From Aquiflexum sp041749095 (lineage in GTDB: Bacteria; Bacteroidota; Bacteroidia; Cytophagales; Cyclobacteriaceae): a stretch of 19,423 bases of DNA. This document shows positions 6,750 through 14,244 of this stretch, one piece after another. Location: positions 1 through 19,423 of the forward strand of contig NZ_JBGTCA010000037.1 in the NCBI RefSeq assembly GCF_041749095.1. Reading direction: 5' to 3'. The translations under genes and the position numbers were made by a program. Numbering within the stretch: position 1 is the stretch's first letter; the number at the start of each line of letters is the position of its first letter. Below the pieces are notes generated by a model, which saw only the letters and a list, made by a program, of their open reading frames with translations, searched no databases and was not told the origin of the DNA.

Positions 6750-6911
6750 GTCTTAAGACGTCCTTTACATTATTTTGAATACCATATGAAATTACACAGC
6801 CTTGGAGAAAGTGTTTTTTATGAACTATGTGCTCTATGATACTATGTGGTATCCCAATAAAACTCTTCTTTTTATAGCTAACCTATCGCATTTTAGATTT
6901 ACAGATTTTCA

Positions 6912-7412
6912 CTAAAGCCCTAAAGTTTTTTTATATTCCTTACACTCAATTTTAGTATCCGGCGGAGCAATTTCCCATTTTATACTTCTCGCAATTATAG
7001 TTCTAAGTTTAAGATCATCTTTATTTCCAATGATGATGCTATGGGCCCTGTTATTAGGTGTACCAATTGGAATAGGATCATTATAAATTGGGTCATGTTC
7101 TACAGATTGTTTACCATGCTGTTGGTCTATACTCCTCCAATCGGAAACAAGTGTACTGTAAATAAAATATTCATCAGGTTTTTTGAAAATTTTCTGCCCA
7201 AATTTATATTCTTCACCTCTCAAAAATCGAGTATCTTCTGGGCGATGATATTTACTCCAATCACTTGATTTATTGGGTCCACTGTCTGGAGTATTCGTTA
7301 AACTTGATTCCGGGACAAAAGGATTATTTCCTTCTTTATCATATCTCATTGCATGAATATGGATAAAAAAGTAAAGTTTATCAGGATCTGGGATAGTTTC
7401 TTTTTCCCACAT
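6912..7412 (-). CDS. uncharacterised protein, third gene of a three-gene operon
   Basis: A 166-residue soluble protein. I cannot assign a function. It carries two stretches that I recall from a widespread family of hypothetical proteins found beside 'NWD-x-x-GA' proteins: SSDWSKYHRPEDTR (residues 49-62) and NNRAHSIIIG (120-129, with Asp-Asn-Arg-Ala-His as the usual form). The conserved His and acidic residues could form a catalytic or binding site, but that is speculation. The ATG at 7412 lies 5 bases after the stop of the gene before it, so the two should be translated together. Base composition is AT-rich, like the rest of the operon and unlike the polysaccharide genes. No terminator is obvious downstream. 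Confidence 0.75.
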   Translation of the reverse strand: MWEKETIPDPDKLYFFIHIHAMRYDKEGNNPFVPESSLTNTPDSGPNKSSDWSKYHRPEDTRFLRGEEYKFGQKIFKKPDEYFIYSTLVSDWRSIDQQHGKQSVEHDPIYNDPIPIGTPNNRAHSIIIGNKDDLKLRTIIARSIKWEIAPPDTKIECKEYKKTLGL

Positions 7413-7417
7413 TTCAA

Positions 7418-7993
7418 TTAAACAAATTTCTTTAAATAATTAAGAATGTCTTGATCTAATTCAGATGGTACAAATCCACCTTGTCTACCTAAATTAGGAT
7501 CATATTGGTCAAAATAAAAATTTGCTATTTGACCATTAGGTTCCCGAAAATTCAAAATAAGAAAATTAGTTTTATCCCTCCAAACAAGATCAATCGACCC
7601 ATCTTTGCAAGGATTAATTTCAGGATATGATAAATTCTTTCCAAATGTTTTTAATATGCTATTCCCGTATTTTAAAACAAATAAAGTAGCATTTTTTAAA
7701 TTAGAATAATCAGGCTTCAAAGCACCTTCTTCGTCCCAGTTGTCATTCAGATCTGCTATTTCCCTTATTTCTTCTTCAAATTTTGAACCAAGGGTAAAAT
7801 CTTCAATTCCTGTTTTTGTATAAACAGGATGAAATTTTGTGTGTTGCACAGAAATTCCAACTAATCCGGATCGAGGATTTTTTTCACCAATACCCCACTC
7901 CCTATTATTTTGTTGGGTATTTCTGGATAGAGGTTTTAATCTGTAATCATTTCTTATTTTGGAAACATTTCTTATTTGGGTATTCATATGCAT
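7418..7993 (-). CDS. uncharacterised 'NWDxxGA' protein, second gene of a three-gene operon
   Basis: This 191-residue protein has no membrane segment. Its hallmark is LNDNWDEEGALKP (residues 82-94), followed by a helix and then PEINPCKDGSIDLVW (124-138) and a beta-rich C-terminal part. That arrangement (Asn-Trp-Asp-x-x-Gly-Ala, then Pro-x-[IV]-x-Pro, Asp-Gly-x-[IL]-x-[LF]-x-Trp) matches, from memory, a large family of uncharacterised bacterial proteins usually encoded next to a protein like the one at 6912-7412. The first 60 residues look variable and disordered. The ATG at 7993 follows the stop of the upstream gene after one base; a second ATG two codons in (7987) is an alternative. Function is unknown; the recurring pairing suggests a two- or three-part complex. 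Confidence 0.78.
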   Translation of the reverse strand: MHMNTQIRNVSKIRNDYRLKPLSRNTQQNNREWGIGEKNPRSGLVGISVQHTKFHPVYTKTGIEDFTLGSKFEEEIREIADLNDNWDEEGALKPDYSNLKNATLFVLKYGNSILKTFGKNLSYPEINPCKDGSIDLVWRDKTNFLILNFREPNGQIANFYFDQYDPNLGRQGGFVPSELDQDILNYLKKFV

Positions 7994-7994
7994 A

Positions 7995-8642
7995 TTATAG
8001 AAATTTAAAATCCGTCTGTGACTTTATGGTATTCTCTTTTTCAATTGCACGTGACAATGTTTCGGAAAGTTCTATTATTTGATTTCTCGTCATTGTAAAA
8101 TAAATGTCTTTTCTACCGTCTTCTTCATTATATTCAATTTTTAACCTATGCATTACCATGGCATATTTTCCGGAAAATTCAGTCGCATCCTTATTAAAGA
8201 TGGGTCTGATATCTGTAAATATTCTACCTTGACTATATAAATGTTCAGCTTCTTGGTAAAGCCCCGCTGCCTTCAGGCTTAAAATTAATAAAGGACTGGA
8301 ATCAAAAAGATCTTTAATCCTTTCAGTCAATAATATTGTTTGATTTTTGTCTTTAGGTTTCCCTTTTTTTGTGAATGACTCAGAAAAACCTACAATAAAT
8401 TCATTGGATATTTCACCGAAATCTGCGTGTAACAACAAAACGCTTATCAAAGCTTTGAATGTATCTTTATACTCTTTACTTAATGCCTCAATGAATTGAT
8501 CAAGGTTATCAAAAATTTCTTTTTGACCATCAAATTTAATTGTTGAAACAATTTCTTTGAATTTTTTATATTCTTCCTCCTCGAAAGTACTTAATGATTT
8601 AAACCCTTTTAAATAACTGTCTGGAATGTCTATATATTTCAT
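7995..8642 (-). CDS. uncharacterised 'DIRPxF' protein, first gene of a three-gene operon
   Basis: A 215-residue, helix-rich N-terminal half leads to a conserved C-terminal part: DSSPLLILSLKAAGL (about 114-128), FTDIRPIF (142-149), MVMHRLKIEY (162-171) and a final helix ending in SRAIEKENTIKSQ. The pattern (D-I-R-P-[IV]-F, then a hydrophobic strand with His and a strand x-L-x-I-x-Y, then a helix with RA-x-x-K) recalls a family of unnamed bacterial proteins, often linked in genomes to the NWDxxGA family. No catalytic motif is clear. The ATG at 8642 is preceded by a purine-rich stretch (AAAGGAAAAGAGGG about 20 bases upstream) that is too far away to be a normal ribosome site. It leads the operon with 1- and 5-base gaps to the next two genes. 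Confidence 0.78.
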   Translation of the reverse strand: MKYIDIPDSYLKGFKSLSTFEEEEYKKFKEIVSTIKFDGQKEIFDNLDQFIEALSKEYKDTFKALISVLLLHADFGEISNEFIVGFSESFTKKGKPKDKNQTILLTERIKDLFDSSPLLILSLKAAGLYQEAEHLYSQGRIFTDIRPIFNKDATEFSGKYAMVMHRLKIEYNEEDGRKDIYFTMTRNQIIELSETLSRAIEKENTIKSQTDFKFL

Positions 8643-9350
8643 GGTATTAACACATTGATTAAATATAACCCTCTTTTCCTTTAATTCTATCTTTTTTAGA
8701 ATTTTTAACGAATAAATAGGTTATCCTAGATTATATTAACATTTCAAAACTTTCAAATTTCAAACCCGAAAACTCTACCTTGTTTTGGCGAGAAGTCGCT
8801 TTATCAATTGACCATCAAATTAGCCAAAACCAACCTAGGTAACTCATCAACTAGTCTATAAACATGTCACCCTTTCAGGGTTATTTCGCCACCAATCAAA
8901 ACACAAGCTATAGGGTCTAAAATCAACCCTCTACTCCCGATAGCATGGAAAGAGGTCTATTGCCCTTAGTGGGAGCTACAGATTTCTCCCCCGATAGCCA
9001 TCGGGGTCGAAATGACATAAATCGGAACAGCCGTCATGATGTAGGAAGCATCTCTCGAGGTTCAGGAAAAGGATGATTTTGACCCAAAAGGTTAAATGTT
9101 TTTCCAGTAAATCAATCGTCTAATTGTACCGCTGGAGATCCCTCGTGCCTCGGGATGACGCCTGCCTCCCGTAGGTAGGAGAAATCTGATGTCATTACCT
9201 ATTTTGAACATTTTCAGAATGTTGGGTACTCGAAATGACAAATGAGAAGTTAAATTGAACGTAAAATAGCATTCAAGAGCATCCAAAGACTTATCCTTGT
9301 CACCTCCCTCCAGTCGGCAAACAGGGATCCCGATGGCTTGGGTCAAAAAT
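8643..9350. other. 0.7-kb gene-free region upstream of the three-gene operon
   Basis: No gene is supported. It contains short palindromes common in Bacteroidota spacers: CCCCGAT (8989-8995) against ATCGGGG (9000-9006), and ATCCC (9138-9142) against GGGAT (9152-9156). It also contains the left member of an inverted repeat pair (about 9168-9240). A fragment near 8777-8815 (TTGTTTTGGCGAGAAG) resembles 3277-3300 (CTGTTTTGGCGGAAG), another decayed shared repeat. The 84-codon minus-strand frame at 9092-9346 is repeat sequence. The operon promoter must lie at the left end, but no TAnnTTTG box was convincing. Confidence 0.5.
9168..9240 (+). repeat. inverted repeat flanking the intact DUF1972 glycosyltransferase, downstream copy
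   Basis: CGTAGGTAGG (9170-9179) and the 17-mer AATCTGATGTCATTACC (9183-9199) occur in inverted orientation at 10717-10726 and 10697-10713, in matching order and nearly the same spacing. CATTTTCA follows in both. Similarity fades after about 70 bases. Confidence 0.8.
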
Positions 9351-10493
9351 CTAAAATCTACCCTCTAAAATCTTAGATCTTAAATCCTCAAAAACCTCCA
9401 AATACCTATCCGTTACCCTATCCCAATTGTATTTATCAGTCAATCCTTCTCTAGCGGTTTCGCGGAGTATCTGCATTTCTTTGGGTGATTCCTCTGCTTT
9501 TGCAATCAATTTCGCAACCGAAGCCGCATCTTTCCCAAAAAACCATCCATACTTTCCGTCTTGCAAGGTTTCCCGGCTGAAGCGGGTATCCAAAGCAAGG
9601 ATGGCACAGCCATAAGCCATAGCTTTGAGCAGGGTGGGATTGGTGCCACCGTATTCATGGCCGTGGAAGTAAGCAAAGCAATTGTGGTATAGGGCTTTCA
9701 GTTCTTCGGGGTCGGTGATATAACCTGTGAATAGCAACCTGTCATCTTTCATGTTCTTAAGTTTGATAGCATATTCATCCTGAAAAGGAACATCTCCTAC
9801 GATAACCAATTTTCGGGTTGAATCCGATTGGATAAAACCTTCGAGGATCAGGTCGGCATTGTTGTCAGGGATCATCCTACCCACAATCAGGTAATAGCCT
9901 TCTTTTTCAAGCCCCCATTTTTCTATTTTGCTTGGATCAGATTTGTAGGAGGGATTGGCGCCGTATGCGATAACAGTGGATTTGGCGTTGAACAATTCTA
10001 TGTAGACCTTTTGCATTTCATCGGAATCATTGATAATGCGGTCATAGAATTTGGTGGCCATCTTTGAAGCAAAAAGGAAATACTTTGCTCCCAGCCCTTT
10101 CCACTTTGGACGCAACCATTCCAATCCATCCACATTGATGGCGGTTGGTTTTCTGAAAATCCTGGAGATAATACCAAATAAACCATTGCCACTGTTGACC
10201 ATAAAAATGACATCCACATCCGAAAAACAGGCATGGATCATGGAGAAAAATGAATGGGTCAATTGTGCCAAGCTCTTTTGTTCTATGGCAGGCATATAGA
10301 TCAGTTTGATGCCGTTGACTGCTGCGGGTTTGTTTTCAAAAAGTGAGCGGTGGCAATAAACCCGTACTTCCACACCTCTTTTTTGGAGCCGCTCCCCAAG
10401 TTCCTTGACCAAGGTTTCGTAGCCACTATAGACATAGGGATAGCCCCTTGATCCAAGTATGGCAACTTTTAATGGCGCTTTATTTTTATTCAT
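9351..10493 (-). CDS. DUF1972-type GT4 glycosyltransferase (rhamnosyltransferase-like)
   Basis: With the ATG at 10493 the product has 380 residues. It has an N-terminal acceptor lobe of the DUF1972 type (VAILGSRGYPYVYSGYETLV at the start, then NSGNGLFGI and NVDGLEWLRPKWKG). A GT4 donor lobe follows with GRMIPDNNADL, HGHEYGGTNPTLLKAMA and ALDTRFSRETL. Relatives include rhamnosyl- and fucosyltransferases of exopolysaccharide pathways. The family's usual product starts just before KVAILGSRGYP, and a promoter-like TATCTTTG lies between the upstream ATG at 10556 and this one, so 10493 is preferred; 10556 is the longer alternative. It is separated from the main cluster by 291 bases and flanked by inverted repeats. 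A truncated copy sits at 6099-6749. Confidence 0.9.
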   Translation of the reverse strand: MNKNKAPLKVAILGSRGYPYVYSGYETLVKELGERLQKRGVEVRVYCHRSLFENKPAAVNGIKLIYMPAIEQKSLAQLTHSFFSMIHACFSDVDVIFMVNSGNGLFGIISRIFRKPTAINVDGLEWLRPKWKGLGAKYFLFASKMATKFYDRIINDSDEMQKVYIELFNAKSTVIAYGANPSYKSDPSKIEKWGLEKEGYYLIVGRMIPDNNADLILEGFIQSDSTRKLVIVGDVPFQDEYAIKLKNMKDDRLLFTGYITDPEELKALYHNCFAYFHGHEYGGTNPTLLKAMAYGCAILALDTRFSRETLQDGKYGWFFGKDAASVAKLIAKAEESPKEMQILRETAREGLTDKYNWDRVTDRYLEVFEDLRSKILEGRF

Positions 10494-10531
10494 GCTTAAA
10501 AAGTTTGACTGAATATCTTTGTTAAGGAGGC

Positions 10532-10539
10532 CAAAGATA
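10532..10539 (-). promoter_or_regulatory. candidate Bacteroidota -7 box (TAnnTTTG)
   Basis: TATCTTTG on the minus strand matches the Bacteroidota sigma-A -7 consensus. It lies 38 bases upstream of the ATG at 10493, which would leave a leader of about 30 bases. No clear TTG/TTTG -33 element is seen about 20 bases further upstream, so this is a half-supported promoter. It argues that this glycosyltransferase is transcribed apart from the cluster upstream. Confidence 0.4.
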
Positions 10540-10656
10540 TTTAAACTAAGTGACATTTGACTTTTTGTCGTTAAGAGTTATAAAATGTGAGCTATGGATA
10601 GCGTTCAAATCTTGGAGAGGACTTTGCCTTGTCACCTCGACGTCAGGAGAGGTCTA

Positions 10657-10730
10657 TCTTGTCGTGACCTACAATATTTGAAAATGATTCAGAATTGGTA
10701 ATGACATCAGATTACCCCTACCTACGGCAG
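10657..10730 (-). repeat. inverted repeat flanking the intact DUF1972 glycosyltransferase, upstream copy
   Basis: The reverse complement of this stretch aligns to 9168-9240. Shared words are GGTAATGACATCAGATT (10697-10713) and CCTACCTACG (10717-10726). The repeat sits in the 291-base spacer between two glycosyltransferase genes; the rest of that spacer shows no gene or clear terminator. Confidence 0.8.
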
Positions 10731-10784
10731 TAATCCCGGATGTATGAAGGATATCATTTATAGAGCCTTTACTAAAGTTAATCA

Positions 10785-11936
10785 TTATTTTTTTCGGACC
10801 TCCAAAACAGCTTTTCCAAAATTCTCCAAATATTTATCGATGGAAAAAAATTCCTTTGCCCTTTCTTGCCCTTTCCTTCCCATTTGTCTTCTAAGCTCAG
10901 GATTCTCAATCAATTGCTGAACTTTAACTGCTGATTCCTCAGGATTGTCGTACGGAATCAACAGGCCTGTTTCTTTGTCAACAACCATCTCAGTGGCGCC
11001 CCCTTGATTAGTAGCCACCACCGGCTTACCAGCAGCCATGGCTTCCAGTACCGTAGTAGGCAGGGGATCCGGCAGGATGCTGGGTAATATGAAAATGTCT
11101 AGCCCATTCAGAATTTGAGGCACATCAAGTCTATACCCAAGGAAAGAGACATGTTCAATCAAATTGAGTTTTTGGATGTGCAGATCGATTTCTTCATAGA
11201 GATATTCATAACCAGTAAAAGCATCTCCTACCATCACGAAATGTAGGTTTGGGAACTTTTGACAAAGTTGGGCTGCAATATCCAGGAAATAGATTTGTCC
11301 TTTCCAGAAACTGACCCTTGCGATCATACCTATCAATATGGTATCAGATGGAATGCCCAGTTCAGATTTTAGATCATATTCTGCCTGCTTGTAAGTATTG
11401 ATTTCTATACCATTATAAATCAGTTTTAGACGTTCAGGCTCAATTTGTGAAAAGTTGTTCTTCACGGCTTCCGAAACACAAAGCACCTGATCACCAGTTA
11501 CTTTGATGAAAAATTCAAGTAGATTTTTAAACCACTTCGGCTGAAGTACGATTTCGTGGACATGCCAGATATGTGGCAGTCTATGTCTGAGACTCAAAAA
11601 GCCACCTATGATATTGGCATTGGAGTTGGTATAAATGAGATCAATCTTTTCTTTTTTGATCAATCGCGAAAGGAAAAAAAACGACTTCCGTAATTGGTTT
11701 GCCAACAGCAGCATCCCTTTTGGATTCAAGTTTTGTCGGCGAAGCACACCGTGTTCCATCATCATAACTTCAAAACCCTCTGCCCGGATTTCATTTACAA
11801 GAGGACCATCATGTGGTAACACGATAAATACTTTCCATCCCAGTTTCTTAAAAGCTGAAAGAGACCTTACGAGATTTTTACTCGCGCCATAAAGGTCAGC
11901 GGCACTATGGATCACTAAGACCCGTCTGTTGGACAT
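10785..11936 (-). CDS. GT4 family glycosyltransferase
   Basis: This 383-residue GT-B fold enzyme is expected to add one sugar to the lipid-linked repeat unit in the cytoplasm. The N-terminal lobe opens with VLVIHSAADLYGASKNLV, where the YGAS stretch forms the usual acceptor-side loop; HVHEI and VSEAVKNNF follow. The donor lobe has IGMIARVSFWKGQ (GxxxRxxxxKG), FVMVGD, and SILPDPLPTTVLEAMAAGKPVV, the conserved E-x7-E-type region with its final Glu in LEAMA. The ATG at 11936 is 3 bases after the stop of the oxygenase gene, so the two are tightly coupled. It is the last gene of the long minus-strand operon; no hairpin terminator is obvious downstream. Donor and linkage are unknown. Confidence 0.92.
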   Translation of the reverse strand: MSNRRVLVIHSAADLYGASKNLVRSLSAFKKLGWKVFIVLPHDGPLVNEIRAEGFEVMMMEHGVLRRQNLNPKGMLLLANQLRKSFFFLSRLIKKEKIDLIYTNSNANIIGGFLSLRHRLPHIWHVHEIVLQPKWFKNLLEFFIKVTGDQVLCVSEAVKNNFSQIEPERLKLIYNGIEINTYKQAEYDLKSELGIPSDTILIGMIARVSFWKGQIYFLDIAAQLCQKFPNLHFVMVGDAFTGYEYLYEEIDLHIQKLNLIEHVSFLGYRLDVPQILNGLDIFILPSILPDPLPTTVLEAMAAGKPVVATNQGGATEMVVDKETGLLIPYDNPEESAVKVQQLIENPELRRQMGRKGQERAKEFFSIDKYLENFGKAVLEVRKK

Positions 11937-11939
11937 GGT

Positions 11940-12716
11940 TTATTGGTTTTTGGCTGTAGCGCTTCCGAAGAATTTATTTTTTGTCTGTACGAGAAAATTA
12001 TAATTATTCGCCAGAATCTTTTTTAAAAATGAAGAGTTTTCCTTCGGAAACCAATCCGTAGTCCTTGGTTTCTCTATAAGATGTTCGTGGATTTGATAAG
12101 CATAAGTGGCGATGGAAGTGCGGTATTTTCCCTCCGGAAACGCCGTCATGTCATAGCCGTGCAGGGTGTATGGGGCACATTGTTGAATAATCAAACGGTT
12201 AAATGGAACAGCGATTTCAGTTTCCTTGCCACTTCTCAGGTCTTTGACCCTCAAGCCGCCTTTGTATTCAGGTTTCCAATCCTTGTTTAAATACAGCAAG
12301 AGATTCAGTTCCCGATACCAGTTTTTATGGAGTGGATGATAATTAAAATCGAGATGCATATCCAAAAAACTATTCTTTTTCCCCTGATGAAGTCCTCCTC
12401 CGAAGTTTTTAGGATCTACAAAAACCTCTTTGGAGGTAATGAAAGAAAGCAGTCTATTGAACCTATCTGAACTATAATCCTCGTAAAGTTCATTCAGTTC
12501 CGGACAAAGTTCCTTGTAATTTGACTTTTCAAACTTATTATTGGCAAATACATAATCTCTACTTTTATTGACCAATTCCGGAATTGAATTGTATGCAAGA
12601 TGAAGTTTGGCTTCATCACAAAAATTATCAATAACCAAATGGGGAAATGGTTGGGCTGTATGATATGCTAACCTAAACTGCGCTAAGTTTTTTTCTATCT
12701 CATCAAAATTAATCAT
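11940..12716 (-). CDS. 2-oxoglutarate/Fe(II)-dependent oxygenase (prolyl-hydroxylase-like)
   Basis: A 258-residue soluble protein with the double-stranded beta-helix motifs of the 2OG-Fe(II) oxygenase superfamily (2OG-FeII_Oxy_3 type). The iron ligands are His121 and Asp123 in MHLDFNYHP and His186 in YTLHGYD. The 2-oxoglutarate-binding Arg is probably Arg199 in YRTSIATY. ELNLLLYLNKDW (136-147) and GG at 153-154 are the usual strand between them. All key residues are present, so it should be active. Its substrate is unknown. Within a polysaccharide operon it may hydroxylate a sugar or a nucleotide-linked intermediate, or a protein of the pathway; that is inference. It is 3 bases from the next glycosyltransferase gene and 65 bases after the methyltransferase gene. 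Confidence 0.88.
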   Translation of the reverse strand: MINFDEIEKNLAQFRLAYHTAQPFPHLVIDNFCDEAKLHLAYNSIPELVNKSRDYVFANNKFEKSNYKELCPELNELYEDYSSDRFNRLLSFITSKEVFVDPKNFGGGLHQGKKNSFLDMHLDFNYHPLHKNWYRELNLLLYLNKDWKPEYKGGLRVKDLRSGKETEIAVPFNRLIIQQCAPYTLHGYDMTAFPEGKYRTSIATYAYQIHEHLIEKPRTTDWFPKENSSFLKKILANNYNFLVQTKNKFFGSATAKNQ

Positions 12717-12781
12717 GTATTTCTTAGTTAAATGTCAGTTTTTAAATATTGCAGTTTTTCTCAATTTATGAAAGTTGCGTA

Positions 12782-13540
12782 TTAAAATTCCCTTTTGAAC
12801 ATATAGGAAGCTCCCAAAAATCCGGTATGATCCGTCAATTCCACGTGGATGGAATTTGAAAATTTAGAAAAAAGACCAAACAGCATCTTGGGATCGTAGC
12901 TGTTCATCTGCATCATGGGTTCCGCTTCCAGTTTCCGGTTCTTGAGACTGGAATACACAAAGTTGTATAATGTATTCGTTGACCTAAGGTAATAATGAAA
13001 ATACCTGATTTTTGACCAATTATTGCCATAGGTGGCATGAATCTGCATGATACCCCCGATTTTCAGTCTGTCCAATAGCTGTTGGATAATGGACATCCCA
13101 ACCTCTGTTTCGATATGCTGCAATACGATATAGGAATTGATAAAATCAAACTTGCCTGTTTGGGGAAGGATTTTGCCTTCTGATAGCAGGAACTCCACGT
13201 TTTCAGTACCCATTTCTAAGGCATGGGCTTTTGCTTTTTCCAGAATCTCAGGAGACACATCAATACCTACCGTCCTGTTATTTGTGACATATGAAAAGGG
13301 AATCGCCAAACGGCCAACACCACAACCGAAATCCAGGATATCCGAGCTGGACAAATCTGAACCATAAAGCTTCTGTATTCTCTGCAGGGTCTCGGATACA
13401 TAGACCTGCCCTGTTTCAAAAAACCCGCTCAGATCTGCTGAGGTGATGTTTTCGGATTTATATTTTTGCTCTGAAAGCACCCCATAGTAAGGATCCTCTT
13501 TTCCGAAATGCTTCCAGGTTTTTATGGTATTCGTCTTCAT
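12782..13540 (-). CDS. class I SAM-dependent methyltransferase
   Basis: A 252-residue Rossmann-fold methyltransferase of the Methyltransf_11/25 type. SAM motif I is ILDFGCGVGRLA (68-79), motif II ends in VGIDVSPEIL (91-100) with the acidic Asp94, and FDFINSYIVLQHIE (131-144) is the motif IV region. The first 60 residues may form a lid over the acceptor. In this setting it probably O-methylates a sugar of the repeat unit or caps the chain, though a lipid or small-molecule acceptor cannot be excluded. Its ATG at 13540 overlaps the stop of the acyltransferase gene in an ATGA, a sign of translational coupling. The 65-base gap after it is the widest in this part of the operon. Confidence 0.88.
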   Translation of the reverse strand: MKTNTIKTWKHFGKEDPYYGVLSEQKYKSENITSADLSGFFETGQVYVSETLQRIQKLYGSDLSSSDILDFGCGVGRLAIPFSYVTNNRTVGIDVSPEILEKAKAHALEMGTENVEFLLSEGKILPQTGKFDFINSYIVLQHIETEVGMSIIQQLLDRLKIGGIMQIHATYGNNWSKIRYFHYYLRSTNTLYNFVYSSLKNRKLEAEPMMQMNSYDPKMLFGLFSKFSNSIHVELTDHTGFLGASYMFKREF

Positions 13541-14244
13541 TGGATTCTACTCTTTAAGATTTTGGCAGGATTACCTCCTACAATGCTATAAGGTGGCACA
13601 TCCTTGGTTACGATGCTGCCTGCGGCGATTACAGAACCCTTTCCTATGGTTACTCCGGCCAAAATTACTGAGTTGGCAGCAATCCAGCAATCATCCCCGA
13701 TCTTTACAAATGAACGGGTGACTCCCTGTTCGTTCATCGGGATTTCCGGATTGGAAAAGTTATGGTTTTCTGAATATATACTGACCCTGGGAGACATCAT
13801 CACGTTGTTTCCGATCTCGATATAACCCGAGCAACCGATATAACTGTATGGCCCGATATTGCTGTTATTCCCTACTTTTAATCCAACCCCGGCTTCACCG
13901 CCATATAGATTGGTTGGCCTAATAATGGCATAACTACCTATAGTGACTTTGTCACCAAAGACCAGGCCTTTTTGGGAAAGTCCGTTGATCTCACAATGGT
14001 CCTGGGCGATAAAATTTTTACCAACATGGATATATGAAGCCTGACGGATGGTCACCCGCTTTCCGACCAGGAATAAACCCCCTGAAGATCCCAAGCGCCA
14101 TCGGACCAATATGCCTCTCAGCCAACAAATACCCATTCTAAACAATACAGCGGAAGTGGAAAGTCTGTCCCATTCAGACCCAAAGCGGTCACTGAAATTG
14201 TTGTTGGTAAGATTACTGATGGATTTACCCAAGAAGCTACCCAT
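13537..14244 (-). CDS. left-handed beta-helix acyltransferase (hexapeptide repeat, serine O-acetyltransferase-like)
   Basis: A 235-residue protein of the xenobiotic/sugar O-acetyltransferase group. An N-terminal helical part of about 55 residues includes a hydrophobic stretch (residues 31-48). Imperfect hexapeptide repeats follow from about 60 to 215, for example VTIGSYAII, LKVGNNSNIG, IEIGNNVMM and VTIGKGSVIAAGSIVTKDV. They end in YSIVGGNPAKIL, the family's closing signature. His161 in SENHNF is the likely catalytic base. It probably acetylates a hydroxyl of the sugar repeat using acetyl-CoA. It overlaps the upstream GT4 gene by 8 bases and the methyltransferase gene by 4 bases. Related proteins include WcaF/WcaB-like enzymes; the exact acceptor is unknown. 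Confidence 0.92.
   Translation of the reverse strand: MGSFLGKSISNLTNNNFSDRFGSEWDRLSTSAVLFRMGICWLRGILVRWRLGSSGGLFLVGKRVTIRQASYIHVGKNFIAQDHCEINGLSQKGLVFGDKVTIGSYAIIRPTNLYGGEAGVGLKVGNNSNIGPYSYIGCSGYIEIGNNVMMSPRVSIYSENHNFSNPEIPMNEQGVTRSFVKIGDDCWIAANSVILAGVTIGKGSVIAAGSIVTKDVPPYSIVGGNPAKILKSRIQ

Noticed and set aside
9092..9346. 84-codon minus-strand open frame
   Set aside because: It covers palindromic spacer repeats and the inverted-repeat arm; its translation has no protein-like pattern.
10494..10556. Longer N-terminus of the DUF1972 glycosyltransferase from the ATG at 10556
   Set aside because: The added 21 residues precede the usual family start, and a TATCTTTG box lies inside that stretch; kept only as an alternative.
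9168..10730. Insertion sequence ends around the glycosyltransferase
   Set aside because: No transposase or target-site duplication was seen; the arms are imperfect spacer repeats, so they are reported only as an inverted repeat pair.
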